DNA of 64,000 nucleotides from Podarcis raffonei (GCF_027172205.1 NC_070604.1:74747023-74811022), one strand, 5' to 3'. Positions 13,044-26,049 are shown, numbered from the stretch's first letter. Numbers and translations: made by a program. The notes: generated by a model not told the origin, from the sequence alone.

Positions 13044-16000
13044 TTAGAAGTATCCTACAAACATGCAACTTTCTTGCATAAAAGTTCAGGAGAAGCTTTG
13101 GATCAGATTAGTTATCTATTATAGGACGTCAGCAAGTAAGTGTAAGCTCTGGACTTTCTAACCACAGATGAATGCACATGGAACAGTGACTATAATAGGC
13201 TTTTGTGCATGGCTTTAAGAATGCTAAGGGCTTTGTTTATTTTTTGCTGTTACCACATTTGCAAAGCTGCAATCTGAGTACCCTTTCCCCACCTTATTTT
13301 ACAAAAGTAAATGAGAAAAAAATGTAACCAAAAAAGTACAAAGATAAGGTCCACCCAACTGTTGAGATAGCTCACAGTTGGAACAAGTACCGGTAACTTG
13401 TACCAATGACAGGGTAGGTATTGTAGGAGGAAAATATAAAGCCCTGTGGCCCATGTGTATGGGGTAAATAACAAAAGAATCTGCTGGGCACCTGGATTCA
13501 AAACGTGGGGCTAAACAGACTCTCCAGCAGGAGAGAACCCTTGGTAACAGAGTTTAAATTCACATAAGTCAAACAGCAGTGTAGTATGGAAATGCAGACT
13601 GTTAAATCTTTTTATCCTGTTTAGTTCGATTGCAAAGTATTCCCCTCTTTCTATCCCTTGCAATGAACAGACCACACACTTTTAAGTAAATTTAAAATGC
13701 TTTACTTACAAAACGTTCAAAAGGTCAGATTCATGCATTTATCCAAGCAGCAGCAAGGAGAACACAGGCAAAATACCCTTGGCTAGAAAATACAGAAAGT
13801 TAGCTTCAAACATATGCTCTAAAGTTGCTGTTTGCTTAGACACGTCTTCCTTAATCAGTTACATGGCACGGAGAGAGATGTAACAGGAAGAGAATACTTC
13901 ACTTCCTCCCTCATCAGAGAAGGGGGCCAAGTCTAGAAATCCAGCTCTATTATCTTAACCCCTTCTTGCACTAACTAGCACTCATGCATGGTTATGCTTG
14001 ACAGCAATTTCCCAAAGGTATTACATGAGCTTGATACATTTGTGGTTTCTGATTCTTGACATGCATATGAGAATGCTAGCTAAATACCGTCTTGTGGCCT
14101 CTTCAGAGGCACATGAACATATCCAAAGCTTTTGTGCAAAACTCTCATGGAACGGGAGGCCCCCAATAACTGAATTATAAAGTTTATTAAAATAATTCTA
14201 TTACGCCTTTTACATTGGCTGATGATACACATTTTTGAAACCCATATTTAAATACAACTAAAGCACTCAAGTAAAAAAACAGAAATCCAATCAAAACATG
14301 TACTGAATTATTAACTTTTGGATTTTCCTACCCCCAAAAAATAATGAATGGGTTATCTGGGGGAAAGGCCTGAATTTTCTTTGTGCAAAGATATCCCTGT
14401 AACAGAAACACAGATTTAAAAGACTACAAGAGGATAATGACCAAGAAAAGGAAGTAAAATTTATGTATTTTTACAGTTCAGTGATTGTATAATAAAGCTA
14501 CAAGAAACAGACTAAAAATAGTGTTCCTGAAGAGTCAGTATTATTTTCCCCATTTTTAAAAACAAGGCTTTTCAAAGAGTTTCCTGGAATAACTACTTCA
14601 TATACTTGCAAAGAGTGTGCAACTAAAAGGGTTGGCACTGCAAGAAAGATGAACAGAGAAAAACCAAGTGGCATAAAAAACCATATATACTCCTATGCCC
14701 TGACCCCTGCATTAAGAGGAGCACCAGTCACTAGAGGAAATTGGGTAAGCCTGGCTGCATGGAAGACAATGTTGGGGAACACACAGAGCTCACTGGATCC
14801 TGACCAGGGTTTTTTTAGGGATAGAAAACCCTCCTATACCCACAGCAGTTCTTTGCTAATCTTGACACTGGGGTCAAATAAAGCAATAGCTTTAAAAATG
14901 CCAATGTACTTGAGACATAAATGGGAGATAGTATGGATTGAACCCAAGAGGTTATGCACATGCTCTATTATGGAGTCCTTGATTAATGGAGGAACTTAAG
15001 TGACTAGAACTACAATCCCGTGGGAATACTCTTAGGGAAAGACCAACCATTAACAAACTGAGGCATACCTCTTATCTGAGTTGACAATCAATTTATTTAA
15101 TTTACTAATTCCCTCCCACTTTTATTATGCTTTACTGTATTTCCTAGGGCTCAGCACAGCTCAACACTTAGAAACATGTTATCCAAACACTTAAATATAC
15201 GTAGACTAAAAGTTATCCTCAAAAAATCCTCTAATACCCAGCCACAAAATGCTTGCCCTGAACACTGAAGGCTTATGGTACTCCCAGAAAATTGGCAAGC
15301 TTAGCATTTTTCTGGTATCTGGGAAAGCAAGTTCCAAAACTGGAGAGCTTTATTATGAAACAAATGAGAATGGAGAGAATGTGTATGAAAACATTGCCTA
15401 AGGACAGATGAATATTGTACAATGAGCAGAGATCTATTCTCCCCCCTACTTTTATCTACTTCCCTTGCTCCAAGAGATGACTCATTCCCCAAACCGGTCT
15501 GATGGGCATGGCCTCTCTTGCTTTTTCTCCATACCAATCACAGTCTCTCAGCTGCTCTGTAAAGTCTTTACATGCTTATCTTGTTTGCATGCATGTGCCC
15601 ATGTACACCTCCACTCAGTTCCCTGCTTCAAGACACCTGCTATCTCTCCTAGCCTCTCACCACCAGACTAGTGTAAACCTAAGAGTAGTCCATGCATCTG
15701 GATAAACTAATTTATTTCAATCAGCTTAATACATTTTTAGCTGTCCTCTGGGGAAATGGTAAAATCTTCAATTTTAGACAGAAGCCAGGCTTATTCATTC
15801 TCACAAGCACATAATGTGAACAGGGAACTGCATTTTACAATATCCTGATGCCAACCCTCCCCCTTGTGTCACTCAACAGAGATTCTTACTGTGCAGTTTT
15901 CATCCTAAGTGCTGTTGGCGGATTCTGCAAGGAAGCAACAACTTTGGCAGGGCCTACTTTGCCAGGGCTGTGCCAGGTCCCTGTGCTTAGAAGTACTATC

Positions 16001-16599
16001 ATTCCTTGGGAAGTATTTCCCTGTGGCACTTCCAGTCCTAGTGCAAGAGCTGCTGGAGGCAACTGTGCAGCACAACCCACCTGCGATCAATGGGCCTTAC
16101 TCCTAATAAGTGATCTTGAACAAGGAAATACTATGCCCGTCTACAGAGAAGGCAGCCTCGCTGATTTCCATGGGACCAACTCTCAGTGCATAGGATTACT
16201 GCAAAGATGACCTATTTCAACACTACCTTCTCAAACCTTACCCAGTTAAATATTGTGGGTAACCCTACTCTCAAACTGCTGTCCTAAACATAATTTCTGA
16301 GGAGAAATTATACCTATTATACTTCCCAGCAAAACTTGCATAGCAATTCGCTGTGCATAGATTTCCCTATTATTCCAATTTTAAACATGAAGCATTGCAG
16401 GTGGGTGACCGGGACTTGCCAAAACTCTCGCAGGCAGAGAAGAGAGGGTTTATTTTAGCAAGTTCCACCCTGCTTTTATTTACATTTTTTTTGGGGGGGG
16501 GGAAGAAAATATAATTATATACACGCACACGCTTAGTAAGGCTGCAATCCTCCCTTCTGAGTCCCCAGAGAGCACCATGGCTAAACAACAATTAATCCC
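13044..16599. other. Intergenic DNA upstream of AFDN, no gene seen
   Basis: No recognisable exon. A 116-codon open frame at 14649-14999 and a 120-codon frame at 15848-16210 resemble no protein I know. The second contains a degenerate copy of a short interspersed repeat (caatgggccttactcctaataagtg and cataggattactgcaaa), so neither is called a gene. Sequence becomes GC-rich near 16.6 kb. Confidence 0.5.
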
Positions 16600-17020
16600 T
16601 TCACGCGATTGCCATCCTCCGCAGCCCGCCGCCACGCACAAACCCAGCCCCCTTTAGCCGCCACCCTTCATTGTTCTTGCCGCCACGGCAGGCTACCGCG
16701 CGGCTCTCTACCCGTCCTCGCTTAGTTCAAACCAAAACGCCCTCAACTGCTAATTTCCCCCTCACACACGGGGGGGGGGAGAGAGAGAATCGGGAGGAGG
16801 AGGAGGTGGCGCGAGCACTGTGCGCTCGGCCCTCTTTCCGCGCGCGCGCTCGCCGGGCTGTTGACCTGACACCCGAGCATTAGAAGCACAGAGGAGGCGC
16901 GCACGCGCGCAAGGAAGGATGGGTGGGGGGAGGAGGAGGAGAGCGGCGTTTGTGACGCGCTCGCGAAAGAACGGCTGAGCGGCCGCGCGCACGGAACGGT
17001 GTTTCTCCCTCCCTCTCTCT

Positions 17021-17049
17021 GTGTGTGTGTGTGTGTGAGAGAGAGAGAA
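17021..17049. repeat. (GT)n(GA)n simple repeat in the CpG island
   Basis: A run of about eight GT units passes directly into GA units, about 320 bp upstream of the AFDN start codon. Such alternating tracts vary in length between individuals. Confidence 0.9.
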
Positions 17050-17365
17050 AAGGCGGGGAGGGAGGAAAGGAGACAACCGGGGCGGGGAAGGAGGCGGCGG
17101 CGACGGCTTTCCGCGAGGCGGAGGACTGAGAGACGCTACCGAACAGGAAGCGCTGCCACCGAGCCAGGAGCCGCTCCGCGCTTCCCTCAGCAAGCGAGAA
17201 GAGGGCAAAGTCTAGGCTGGTGAGAGCGAGGAGGGGCGGCACCGGCGACCGGATTCCTCCCTCCTTCGGACCCCTCCGCCCCCTTACAAATCCGCCGGGA
17301 ACTCCGCGCGGCCCTCCCGCCGTGTAGCTCCTGGCTCCGGGAGCCCCGGAGGGCTGCTGAGGAGG

Positions 17366-17482
17366 ATGTCGGGCGGCGGCGGCGGCGGCAGCCGGGAAGA
17401 GGAGCGGCGCAAGCTGGCCGACATCATCAACCACTGGAACGCGAACCGGCTGGACCTGTTCGAGATCAGCCCCCCCACCGAG
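17366..17482 (+). CDS. AFDN: AFDN (afadin) coding exon 1, residues 1-39
   Basis: Afadin is an actin-filament-binding scaffold of adherens junctions. It binds nectins through its PDZ domain and small GTPases such as Rap1 and Ras through its two Ras-association domains. This exon encodes the start of the protein: MSGGGGGGSREEERRK then LADIINHWNANRLDLFEI, nearly identical to the mammalian N-terminus except for a longer glycine run. ATG is chosen because it begins the known N-terminus and has A at -3 (aggaggATG). The exon ends in GAG before gtgagc, phase 0, and joins exon 2 as PPTE-DLEF. It sits in a CpG island. The eleven exons in this window give about 528 residues, roughly the first third of the protein; the rest lies to the right of the window. 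Confidence 0.97.
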
Positions 17483-20400
17483 GTGAGCGCCCGCCCGGCC
17501 GGCATTCTCCCCTTTCTCCCTCCCCGGAGCCGAAAGCGGGCGGAGGGGGAGGGGATCAACGTCTGCACACGCAGCCCCACACGGACATATCTCCCGGCCA
17601 GCTACTGCCCCCCCTTCCCTTCCTTTCCTTACGGAGGTGAGGCCGGCGGTGGCGGTGCTTCCTACCGACGCCTCCATCCTCGCGGAGGGGAGGCTCCGCC
17701 CCTTTCCGAGGTGAGGGACCCGGCAGCCCCCCGCTCGCCCCCCTTCCGGGAAAAGAGATCCTTCATTACAGTATTGCCTTCCGACCTTCCTCGTGCCCAC
17801 TTCACTGGCACGATCACATGGAGGGAGATTATGTCCAGCGCCCCCTAAAATCCCCTTTGGATGCGGAGCAGGCAGGCAGGCCGGCCGACCTGCACGGGCC
17901 CTCATTTGCTCTGGGCGACGAGATAAGCCTCCCGTACCTGCACCCGCCGTGTCTCCCTTTTGTAAAGGCAGTATCCCTCCCCCCGCCCCAATCTGACTAT
18001 TTACACCCTACGAGGAAGAGGCGCTGCTCTCGTGTTTCTCTTTGATATGAGCTCCCCCCCATGCCTTGCAGCTCCTACGATTGCGCCCCCAGCCCGGCAA
18101 GGTACAGGGCTCGCCCACCCCGCCCCCTCCAGGGCTTGGCTCAGCCTTTCTTTCTAGTGATTGCTAATGTTTGCTGAACCCTCCCCGTCATCCTCACTAT
18201 CACCGCTGGTCGTCGACCCCCCCCCCCAAAGTACTCCTTTGATTCGAAGTGGTCTCGCGGACTAGGGGCATTTATGGAAACAGGCTGCCCCTTTTGCCGT
18301 GCCCTGAAACATCGTGGCTTAGTTTAGGAGGAAATGTCGCAGGGGATCGTTTGTTTGTTTCTCTCTGTGTGTGTGTTTGGCGGGGAAAACATTGGCGTGT
18401 ATCGAATAAGAATAGGCTTGTTGTGTAGGAATCCGGGGTGAAAGGAGAGGGAGGGTTATCAGGGAATTACTCTTAATTGAAAGGGATGGTGTGGTATAGA
18501 GATCAAGACCTGGAAAAGAGATGTAATTATTATCATCTAACCGAAATAAAGGAGTACAAAAATCGTCTACTTTATCCGAACCCGTTTTGGAAACTAACCT
18601 GTAAAAAGTGTTGCATCTGTCCACAAATAATTTTCTTAAAATGAGCCGCTGAGCTTTAAAAGGGGAGGGGAGCTTTCCTTTCCTATGATATTAGCAGAAT
18701 AGTTTTGAAAATGCTCATAAAACTAGTATTATGAGCAAGTCTCACAATTATGGGAACAAGTTCTACAGGAAAAACTTAGATTTCCTACTAAAACTTTTTT
18801 AATGAAAAAGATTGGATACTTTTTTAAAATTTAAAAAGTTAAAGCCACACCCCATCAGGTTGTTGTCAACATTTTTTTTGGCTGGTCAGTCTGTATGCTT
18901 GAGTTAAGTATGAAAGGTGGTGTGGGGGAAGTTTTGATAGGTAGATTGTTCTCTGCTGGCAGAACAAGACTGTGCTCTCTGCTTATTGGGTGGAGGCTGA
19001 TCATGTGCCTGTTCCCAAGGAAAAGAAGGAAATTTACACTTGATTTTGGCTCCGGTTTGTCTTTAGTTGTTAACAAAAGCCCAGTGATGAATAATTGATT
19101 TATTTTCTTTAGTGTTAAATAGTTAACATCTAGAGAGAATTATTTCAGATTTATTTTCAAAGATCCTGAACTCATTTTAGCTTTAAAAGAAATACCCTTA
19201 TGTTCCCTTACACATTTGTGCAATGTTTAAATTTACATTTTATGTAATAATAAGGCTTCCGTGGTTTTCTGCTGAAACAAAAATGTATGTGATCTATCTC
19301 CATTTCAAAAAGTGTTAGCACTAATATAGTTGGAAGTGGCTTGTTATTAGAGTTCTTTTTATATCTGATCATTTGGCTCTCCTCATTTTATGACAGGTTA
19401 GAGTTGTGCAGTCACGTTGTTGATAGCTGCCAACATAGGAGCTTGAAGATCCAGTTGTCTTAGATTAGCTATTCAAATCTATTGTGATATTCCTGTTCAA
19501 GTCTGTTTTAGATAATGGGACTGGTAGAACTAGAAAAATGACCTGTCAAATGGGCCAGGGCTCAGTCATTTGTAGACTTATTTTGATTCTTATCTTACTA
19601 CACATAATGCTAAAATATCTATGCTTCTGACTGGAGCATTGAGACCTACATGTTCCTCTGATGGCTTCTTAGTCTAATTTCATTATTTATTATTTTGGAG
19701 CTTGTTTTAAGCTTCATCTTTAATGCAATATAATGCCTTTTTATCAACCTTCCATGTTTAAATGAACACACACACACACAATTCCAGGTGCAGGCAGAAC
19801 TTTGTTGTGGTTGTTGGGTGTGCCATGAGATGACTTCTGGTGAGCCTTTGTGCATGTTTGAACTATTTAAAAAAAGCTTTGCTTTGGCAATACAGAAATG
19901 TTTCTTGGATGAGTGTGTCCAGTAAGGCTTCCACCTGAGCCATGTTGTGACTTTCTTCTCATTTCCTCCAAACTGCCATTTACACACAAGCCTTGCACTT
20001 CCTTCACAGTGGTTCCACCATCTCCTCCTGTCTGACTGTGGTGCAGTAGTGTCTCCACCACTGTGGCAACTGGACTGCTCATTGTGTACCCCCTCTACCT
20101 CCTTCCCCACAGCTCTACTTTTTTATGCTCTACTACACTTTTATATGTCATGGGTGGTATAATTGCTGGTCTGCTACAGGCAAACATCATGTATCCAGTT
20201 AATTGGGCATAAGTTGTGAAAATGGGCATGTTGTGAAAGCATAGTTTAGCTGAAATATCCCAGATAGGTGTCGGAAAGGTGTTTCAGAGAAGACTTCACA
20301 ATTACGCTCAGTGCTGAACTATTTTACAGAAACAACTAAGTTATAAACTGAAGTAGTAACAATTTAGTGATTCATACTGCATGCCACACTAAGGTGAATG

Positions 20401-21248
20401 GTGAATTGTTTACTTCGATTTCAACTAAGAGGTCAATTTAAATTCTTCCCTCTCCCCCTACCCCCCCCCCAAGTGCTGGAGGAAGCAAACCATAATCCCT
20501 GGATTTGTGTTATGTCCGAAACAGGAATTCACTCACAAGAAACAATGATATGTAGCCAAGGTTTGTTATTGGCGTACTGTTTGCAGTTTGTTGGCATGAA
20601 ATAAATCATGATCCCAGGTATAGACATGGCACGAAGCCAGGGAATCATGCCCTGTTTTCTCTGTATACTAGTAAGAAGGAGTGAAAGAATATTCTTAGAT
20701 GTCATCACTGTAAATTATTAACTGTGATGTGCAATCCGGGGCAGTGCTCTTCAAGTTTTCAAAGTATTTTACAAATACTACCTCAGTAATTCTTACAACA
20801 GTCTGAAAAAGCATAATTATCTGTATATTGCAGACGGGCTGAGACGGAAAGTGGCTTCCCTAATGCCTCTTAGTAAGTTCACAGCTGATGTATGGTTTGA
20901 TGCTACTAGGAAGTACATTTGACTCACAATAATGACTAGATAATGTAGCCAGATTCCTTTTATGGGAATCACTTCTGTAATATATAGTTCATAAGGGCCC
21001 AAATTTTGCATTGCTTTTTATGCTATCTTTTCATGGACTTTCTTGTGAGAGTTATTCCTTGACTGGAAAATGAAGTGTGTTGATCTGTGTAAGTCAGGAG
21101 CAGAAAAATGACAATCCAAATTCAGAATGAGCAGAAGTTTTGCCCTCAGAAAACATGAGAGGCAAAATAAGTAGAATTTCTTGAACCCCAGTGAGTGTCA
21201 TATGTTGCTACAGTTTGCAACCTGCCCTGCCCTGCTTCTACTTTAGTA

Positions 21249-21493
21249 CAGTGGTACCTCGGGTTACATACGCTTCAGGTTACATATGCTTCAGGTTACA
21301 GACTCCGCTAACCCAGAAATAATACCTTGGGTTAAGAACTTTGCTTCAGGATGAGAACAGAACTTGTGCTCCGGCGGCGCAGCAGCAGCAGGAGGAGGCC
21401 CCATTAGCTAAAGTGGTGCTTCAGGTTAAGAACAGTTTCAGGTTAAGAACAGACCTCCAGAACGAATTAAGTACTTAACCCACGGTACCACTC
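21249..21493. mobile_element. TA-flanked MITE, gggttaca/ttaagaac subgroup
   Basis: The left end is cagtggtacctcgggttac. The right end mirrors it (cccacggtaccactc), with TA on each outer side (21247-21248, 21494-21495). Subterminal repeats such as caggttaagaacag and acgcttcaggttaca form a foldback. Non-coding; close relatives lie at 23373 and 27869. Confidence 0.85.
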
Positions 21494-22949
21494 TACCTTT
21501 TTTCTGTGGCTAGTCTTTTTTCTACCCCTGAGTGAGCCCAACCAATCAGGAATAGTTTGGGAGTGTGATAATGTCATAAAGCGAATCAGATCTGGACATG
21601 TAGTGATGTGCTTCCAGACCCAAAAAGGTTGTGGAGCCTGATATAAGCAAATAGTATATAACGGACTAAAGATGTCTACTGGGAGAATGCTGTTGTGTTC
21701 AGGTCTTGCTTGTGTGCTTCTTATGGGCATGTTGTTGGCCACTATGAGAACAGGATACTAGACAATAGGGGCCTTTGGTCTGATCCAGCAAGACTCTTGT
21801 GTTCTTATGATATGAATACTTCATTTATATGCCATAGCCTCTCATAATAGCTTGCCTTTCCCTTACTCTCATTTATTCTTCTGGAAAAATGTGCATGGCC
21901 AGTCAAGAAGAGAATGCTGGTAGTGCTATCAGATTGTGAGAATTGGGTCTATAGAATTTTCACCATTGTGTTACATTACATTTTTGATGTGGGCATGCTT
22001 GATCAAATAGTTCAAGCATATAAATTGAAAGTTTTTTGGGAGAGGGGAAATCACAAGTATATGGTTGCCTAAGGAGAAACAACTTTATTTCATAAATGTT
22101 ATTCATTCATTTGATAACATTTATGTACCACTTGATTGTAAAAAAAATCCACAAGGTGGTTCACAAAAAGAACAAAACAATAAAATTATTGATAAAAGCT
22201 GTTAAAACAACTATTTGAATCCTTCAAAAAAATAAAACTTGCAACAAACTAAATCACACCCTATAAGTTTGTTCTTGGAAGTATACTTTTCTCTCTGCTT
22301 TGTTTAGGTCTGGCTTCTAATTATTTGAAAGATTCTTTTAGGTATGTTTGGTCATGTGGGCTATGCAATTTATTTGTCCTTCACATAAAGATTAATAGCA
22401 GTGGGGCTACTTTTTGTATGACCATAAAACTTGCATGTAAGTATTTTCAGGAGTTGTTGGGGACCTTTGTTTACTGGAATCTTTTTCACATTCCCAGAGC
22501 TATGTGTGTGATTTCACTAAGCTCTGAGCAGTGAAGCCATTGAGGAAAGCCCCTGTGGTTCAAGCCAGGGCTGATTTAAGCATGTAACAGCCATAATCAG
22601 GAAGTTCCAATTGCCCTAATTAGTTGCAGAACCCCAAGTCTTATCTAATGCAAGTTACATTTATAAGTTAGCTATTAATCAAATCACACCTTGTGAAGGA
22701 ATGGTGTCAGCTGGTAAGCATACTCCACCATAATTGAACTCATTACTCTTTTTGCACATCTTGAAAAGTCCAAGCTCGCCACTCTTTTATCAAGAGCAAG
22801 ACCACCTTATTAGAATAAGGTTTGAGGAGTGGAAATGCTCCTATGACTTGGCTTTTGCTGTGTGGCATAGCATGTAATGGATGTCACTTGGGATTGTCTC
22901 AGAAACACTACTATATAGGTAATGATATTCTGGTCCAAACCAGAGGAAA

Positions 22950-23135
22950 GGCTGTAGTTCCATGGTAGAACATCTGCTTTTTATGCAGAAGGCCACAGTT
23001 CCAGTCCCTGGCATCTCCAGGTACAGGTATGAGAGACCTCTTCAGGAAACCCTGGAGAGCTGCTGCCAGTCAGTGTAGGCAGTACTGAGCTATATGTACC
23101 AACAGTGATTTTTTATAAGGTGACTGCTTTTTATG
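22950..23135 (+). mobile_element. tRNA-Ala-like SINE, diverged
   Basis: The 5' part follows a tRNA-Ala gene: tgtagttccatggtagaac (A-box region), an anticodon-arm remnant tgctttttatgcagaagg, and a B-box-like cagttccagtccctgg. The body ccctggagagctgctgccag and a 3' remnant ataaggtgactgcttt follow. The same family, in reverse orientation, lies at 49559-49995. No clean target duplication was found. Confidence 0.75.
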
Positions 23136-23372
23136 TTGGATTTCTGTGAAAAGGCCTTTTTGAGAGTGAGGTAATATGATAGGTTTTTCCTATAACTGAG
23201 GGTGCACCACATCCTCATTTCTTTAGCTTTTTGGAACCATCCCTGAAGTCTTCTTTGTGCCATTCTTTCAAACAGTCTACACTGCAGGATTTGGCTTTTC
23301 TCCCTCATCTTGGTTAGACCCCTTCCTTGCCTCTACATCCCCTACCCACATTCTTTGTTTCTGAAACATGTA

Positions 23373-23586
23373 CAGTGGTACCTCGGGTTAAGAACTTAAT
23401 TCGTTCTGGAGGTCTGTTCTTAACCTGAAATGGTTCTTAACTTGAAGACCACTTTAGCTCATGGGGCCTCCTGCTGCTGCCGCGCAATTTCTGTTCTCAT
23501 CCTGAAGCAAAGTTCTTAACCTGAGGTAATATTTCTGGGTTAGCGGAGTCTGTAACCTGAAGCGTATGTAACCCGAGGTACCACTG
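23373..23586. mobile_element. TA-flanked MITE, ttaagaac subgroup, well preserved
   Basis: The termini cagtggtacctcgggtta and aacccgaggtaccactg are near-perfect inverted repeats, flanked by TA at 23371-23372 and 23587-23588. The orientation of the interior is opposite to that of the 21249 and 27869 copies. The clean ends suggest one of the younger copies. Confidence 0.9.
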
Positions 23587-24179
23587 TACCTTGTTTTGCA
23601 TCAGGAGTAGGCAGGACACTCACCAGTATCTTTCTAAAAAGGGGGGAAAATGTTTATTCTTGTGTTGCCACCCTTTGGACCTCTTGTGGGGCATCATGAT
23701 GATCACAGGGTCTGGGTTGATGATCTTTATATGATTAGCACTGATTTTAAATATATTTTTATCTGTTGCACCTGAATTCTTTTATGTTTTGCTATTTAAT
23801 GTTCTTTTAAAAAATATTGTAAGGTAGCCTGAGCGATTCAAATACATAGACATAAATTGAAAGAATGGGGTATACATTCCATAAATAATAATAAAATCAT
23901 CTCTAAAAGTAAATACTTGAGATTGCCCGTGACATTTGCATCATGTAAGTGCTATATCAAAGATTGAAAGAGGAATGCTTTTATTGTATTCCATACAATA
24001 AGCAGTACATGATACAAAGAGCCTATCATTTAACAGTCTGATTATATGAATCTATGACCGCTTTTGAATATTGCATATGAAATAAGAGGATGTCTTGTAT
24101 CCCTTGTTCTAGATCTAAAAGTGTGACTGTGACACAACAGTCCCATTTTCTGCTTTTGCCTCTTTCTATTGTGTCATTA

Positions 24180-24541
24180 GGGACGCGGGTGGCGCTGTGG
24201 GTAAAACCTCAGTGCCTAGGACTTGCCGATCGCATGGTCGGCGGTTCGAATCCCCGTGGCAGGGTGAACTCCCGTCTTTCGGTCCCAGCTCCTGCCCACC
24301 TAGCAGTTCGAAAGCACCCCTAAGTGCAAGTAGATAAATAGGTACCGCTTTATAGCAGGAAGGTAAACGGCGTTTCCGTGTGCTGTGCTGGTGCTGGCTT
24401 GCCAGAGCAGCTTCGTCACGCTGGCCACGTGACCCGGAAGTGTCTCCGGACAGCGCTGGCCCCCGGCCTCTTAAGTGAGATGGGCGCATAACCCTAGAGT
24501 CGGACACGACTGGCCCGTATGGGCAGGGGTACCTTTACCTT
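24180..24541 (+). mobile_element. Sauria-type tRNA-derived SINE, full length
   Basis: The head ggacgcgggtggcgctgtgg, the B box ggttcgaatcc and the body agcagttcgaaagcacccc match the copy at 2064. The 3' end reads agagtcggacacgact followed by tacctttaccttta. A 13-base target duplication, tattgtgtcatta, lies at 24167-24179 and 24542-24554. The 3' motif is identical to the last part of the Bov-B LINE at 34071-34807, consistent with the known use of Bov-B machinery by this SINE. Confidence 0.94.
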
Positions 24542-24959
24542 TATTGTGTCATTATATAGGCTCTGTGGCCAAAGAGATGGGCACAAGGCTGTTCTCACTA
24601 AAATTAATAAGAAGTTTTTGGAGAAACAGGTTGATTCCTGCACCCCTCTGACCTGGTTCACAGACATTGATTTGCTGTTTATCTGCAGTATCACAAGCTC
24701 ATAATTGTGCTGCTACACATTATGCCCAAGATAACATTTCAATGCAAATATTATTAGTAACTAAGAAGTAAGAGTTTGGCTGATGCCTTAGTGATCTGTA
24801 TTGCTTATATCACTCAGTTATTTCTAATATAGGGGATGGTACTTTGGCCTTTTAAACATGATTGGGGGGGTGAAAATTGGGTTTTTTGTGTTATGTATAT
24901 TGTGCTCTCATTTTGTTTTTTTATTTTGTGAACTGCCCTGTGATCTTCGTATGAATTAA

Positions 24960-24978
24960 AATAAGTAAGTAAGTAAGT
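24960..24978. repeat. (AAGT)n simple repeat at a LINE-like 3' end
   Basis: Four AAGT units follow a segment (about 24870-24955, gaactgccctgtgatcttcg) that looks like the 3' end of a CR1/L2-type LINE. Such LINEs typically end in short tandem units rather than poly(A). Confidence 0.6.
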
Positions 24979-26049
24979 TCTACTGAGTTTGGCGGGATTT
25001 ATTCTCTGAAATGTCTGTGTAGGATACATCTGTACAAGATTGCAGCGTTAATCAAGTAATCATTTTAAATGTGAATATGAAAGAAATTGTAGCTCCTCTG
25101 AAGTAAAAAAGGACATTTGTTATATTTTCAGATTGTGCATGCATGTTGTAGCAGCCGCCATAGGGGTGAATGCCTCTTTTAAGATGATGCTTGTCATTCA
25201 TAGTGTTTATATGTAAGTCTAATAACAGCTTTTTAAAATAGGCAGCAGATGTTTATACATTGGGACTCCCCTGCATATCAATCAGATGTTGCTGTTTCTT
25301 TTAAAACTAGGCTAATCTAACTGATTAAACACTGCATACAGGGATAATGTGTGATTCAGAGATTCAGATACCTATTGTTACTGGCAAGCAGAAACTTCTA
25401 CAATTGCCTGACCCTCCTGAAATTATTGGGCAGAACAATCCTAATGGAGTGGGGGAAGGAAAACCTGTGGCCAAAGCAACTGCCAAATCTGACTTGTAAT
25501 TACTGGGTGGATGGTGAGGGAAGAGAAAATGAGGGCACCATCTCCAGGGCTGGCATATTTTCCCTCCTGTGTCAAGTGAATAGGAGCCCTCAGGTCCAAA
25601 GCCTCCCTAGATCTACTCTTGACGTACCCTTTTAATCTTGAGGAGGCCTCTGGAGGTGGACCTCCCTCTCTCCCTGTGGACAGGTAGATTTGTAATATCC
25701 TATGGCAGCTGCAAAGGGTCATAGGATTGTGTCCTGACTAATTTTTAGTAATTATTCATTGAAAGGATCACACTTTGAAAATGTTTATGGAGTGATGCTA
25801 ACTGATGCTTCTTTTTAAGTAAATTGGTAATCTATGAAAACTAAGGTATGTTTCAAGTTTTCTGAACCTATAAGGATAGAGCTTGTGGTTAGAATAGTAA
25901 AAGTTTTGGGCTTAGAAATAAAGGAACTATTGTGTATCTTTGTTTATAAGATGGGAAACCTTAAGAGATTGTAAGATGCCAGTGTATCTGAAATGTTGTA
26001 TGTGCTTTGCTGTAGTTTATCTATCAGAATAACAGTAGGGAATCAGTAG

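Larger units (their letters stand above)
16600..17760 (+). promoter_or_regulatory. AFDN: CpG island with presumed AFDN promoter and 5' UTR
   Basis: GC and CpG content rise sharply from about 16.6 kb and stay high through exon 1 into the start of intron 1, in an otherwise AT-rich window. No TATA box is placed convincingly, so a dispersed CpG-island start is likely. The exact start site cannot be read. The 5' UTR must lie directly upstream of the ATG at 17366. Open frames on the opposite strand here are products of GC bias. The human AFDN locus has an annotated divergent non-coding transcript, but nothing in this sequence proves one here. Confidence 0.8.

Noticed and set aside
13640-13960. Possible retroviral LTR-like segment
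   Set aside because: No terminal TG...CA pair, duplication, primer-binding site or second copy could be identified.
14649-14999. 116-codon + strand frame upstream of AFDN
   Set aside because: No recognisable domain, no splice or start context beyond chance; could not be supported as a gene.
15848-16210. 120-codon + strand frame near the promoter
   Set aside because: It contains a worn interspersed-repeat motif (caatgggccttactcc) and no protein-like features.
16762-17905. Long minus-strand open frames (up to 341 codons) over the CpG island
   Set aside because: Low-complexity proline/arginine/serine-rich translations caused by GC bias, overlapping AFDN exon 1; no conserved domain wording.
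22950-23020. Possible functional tRNA-Ala gene
   Set aside because: The acceptor and anticodon stems do not pair, and the sequence continues into a SINE body; it is a tRNA-derived retroposon.
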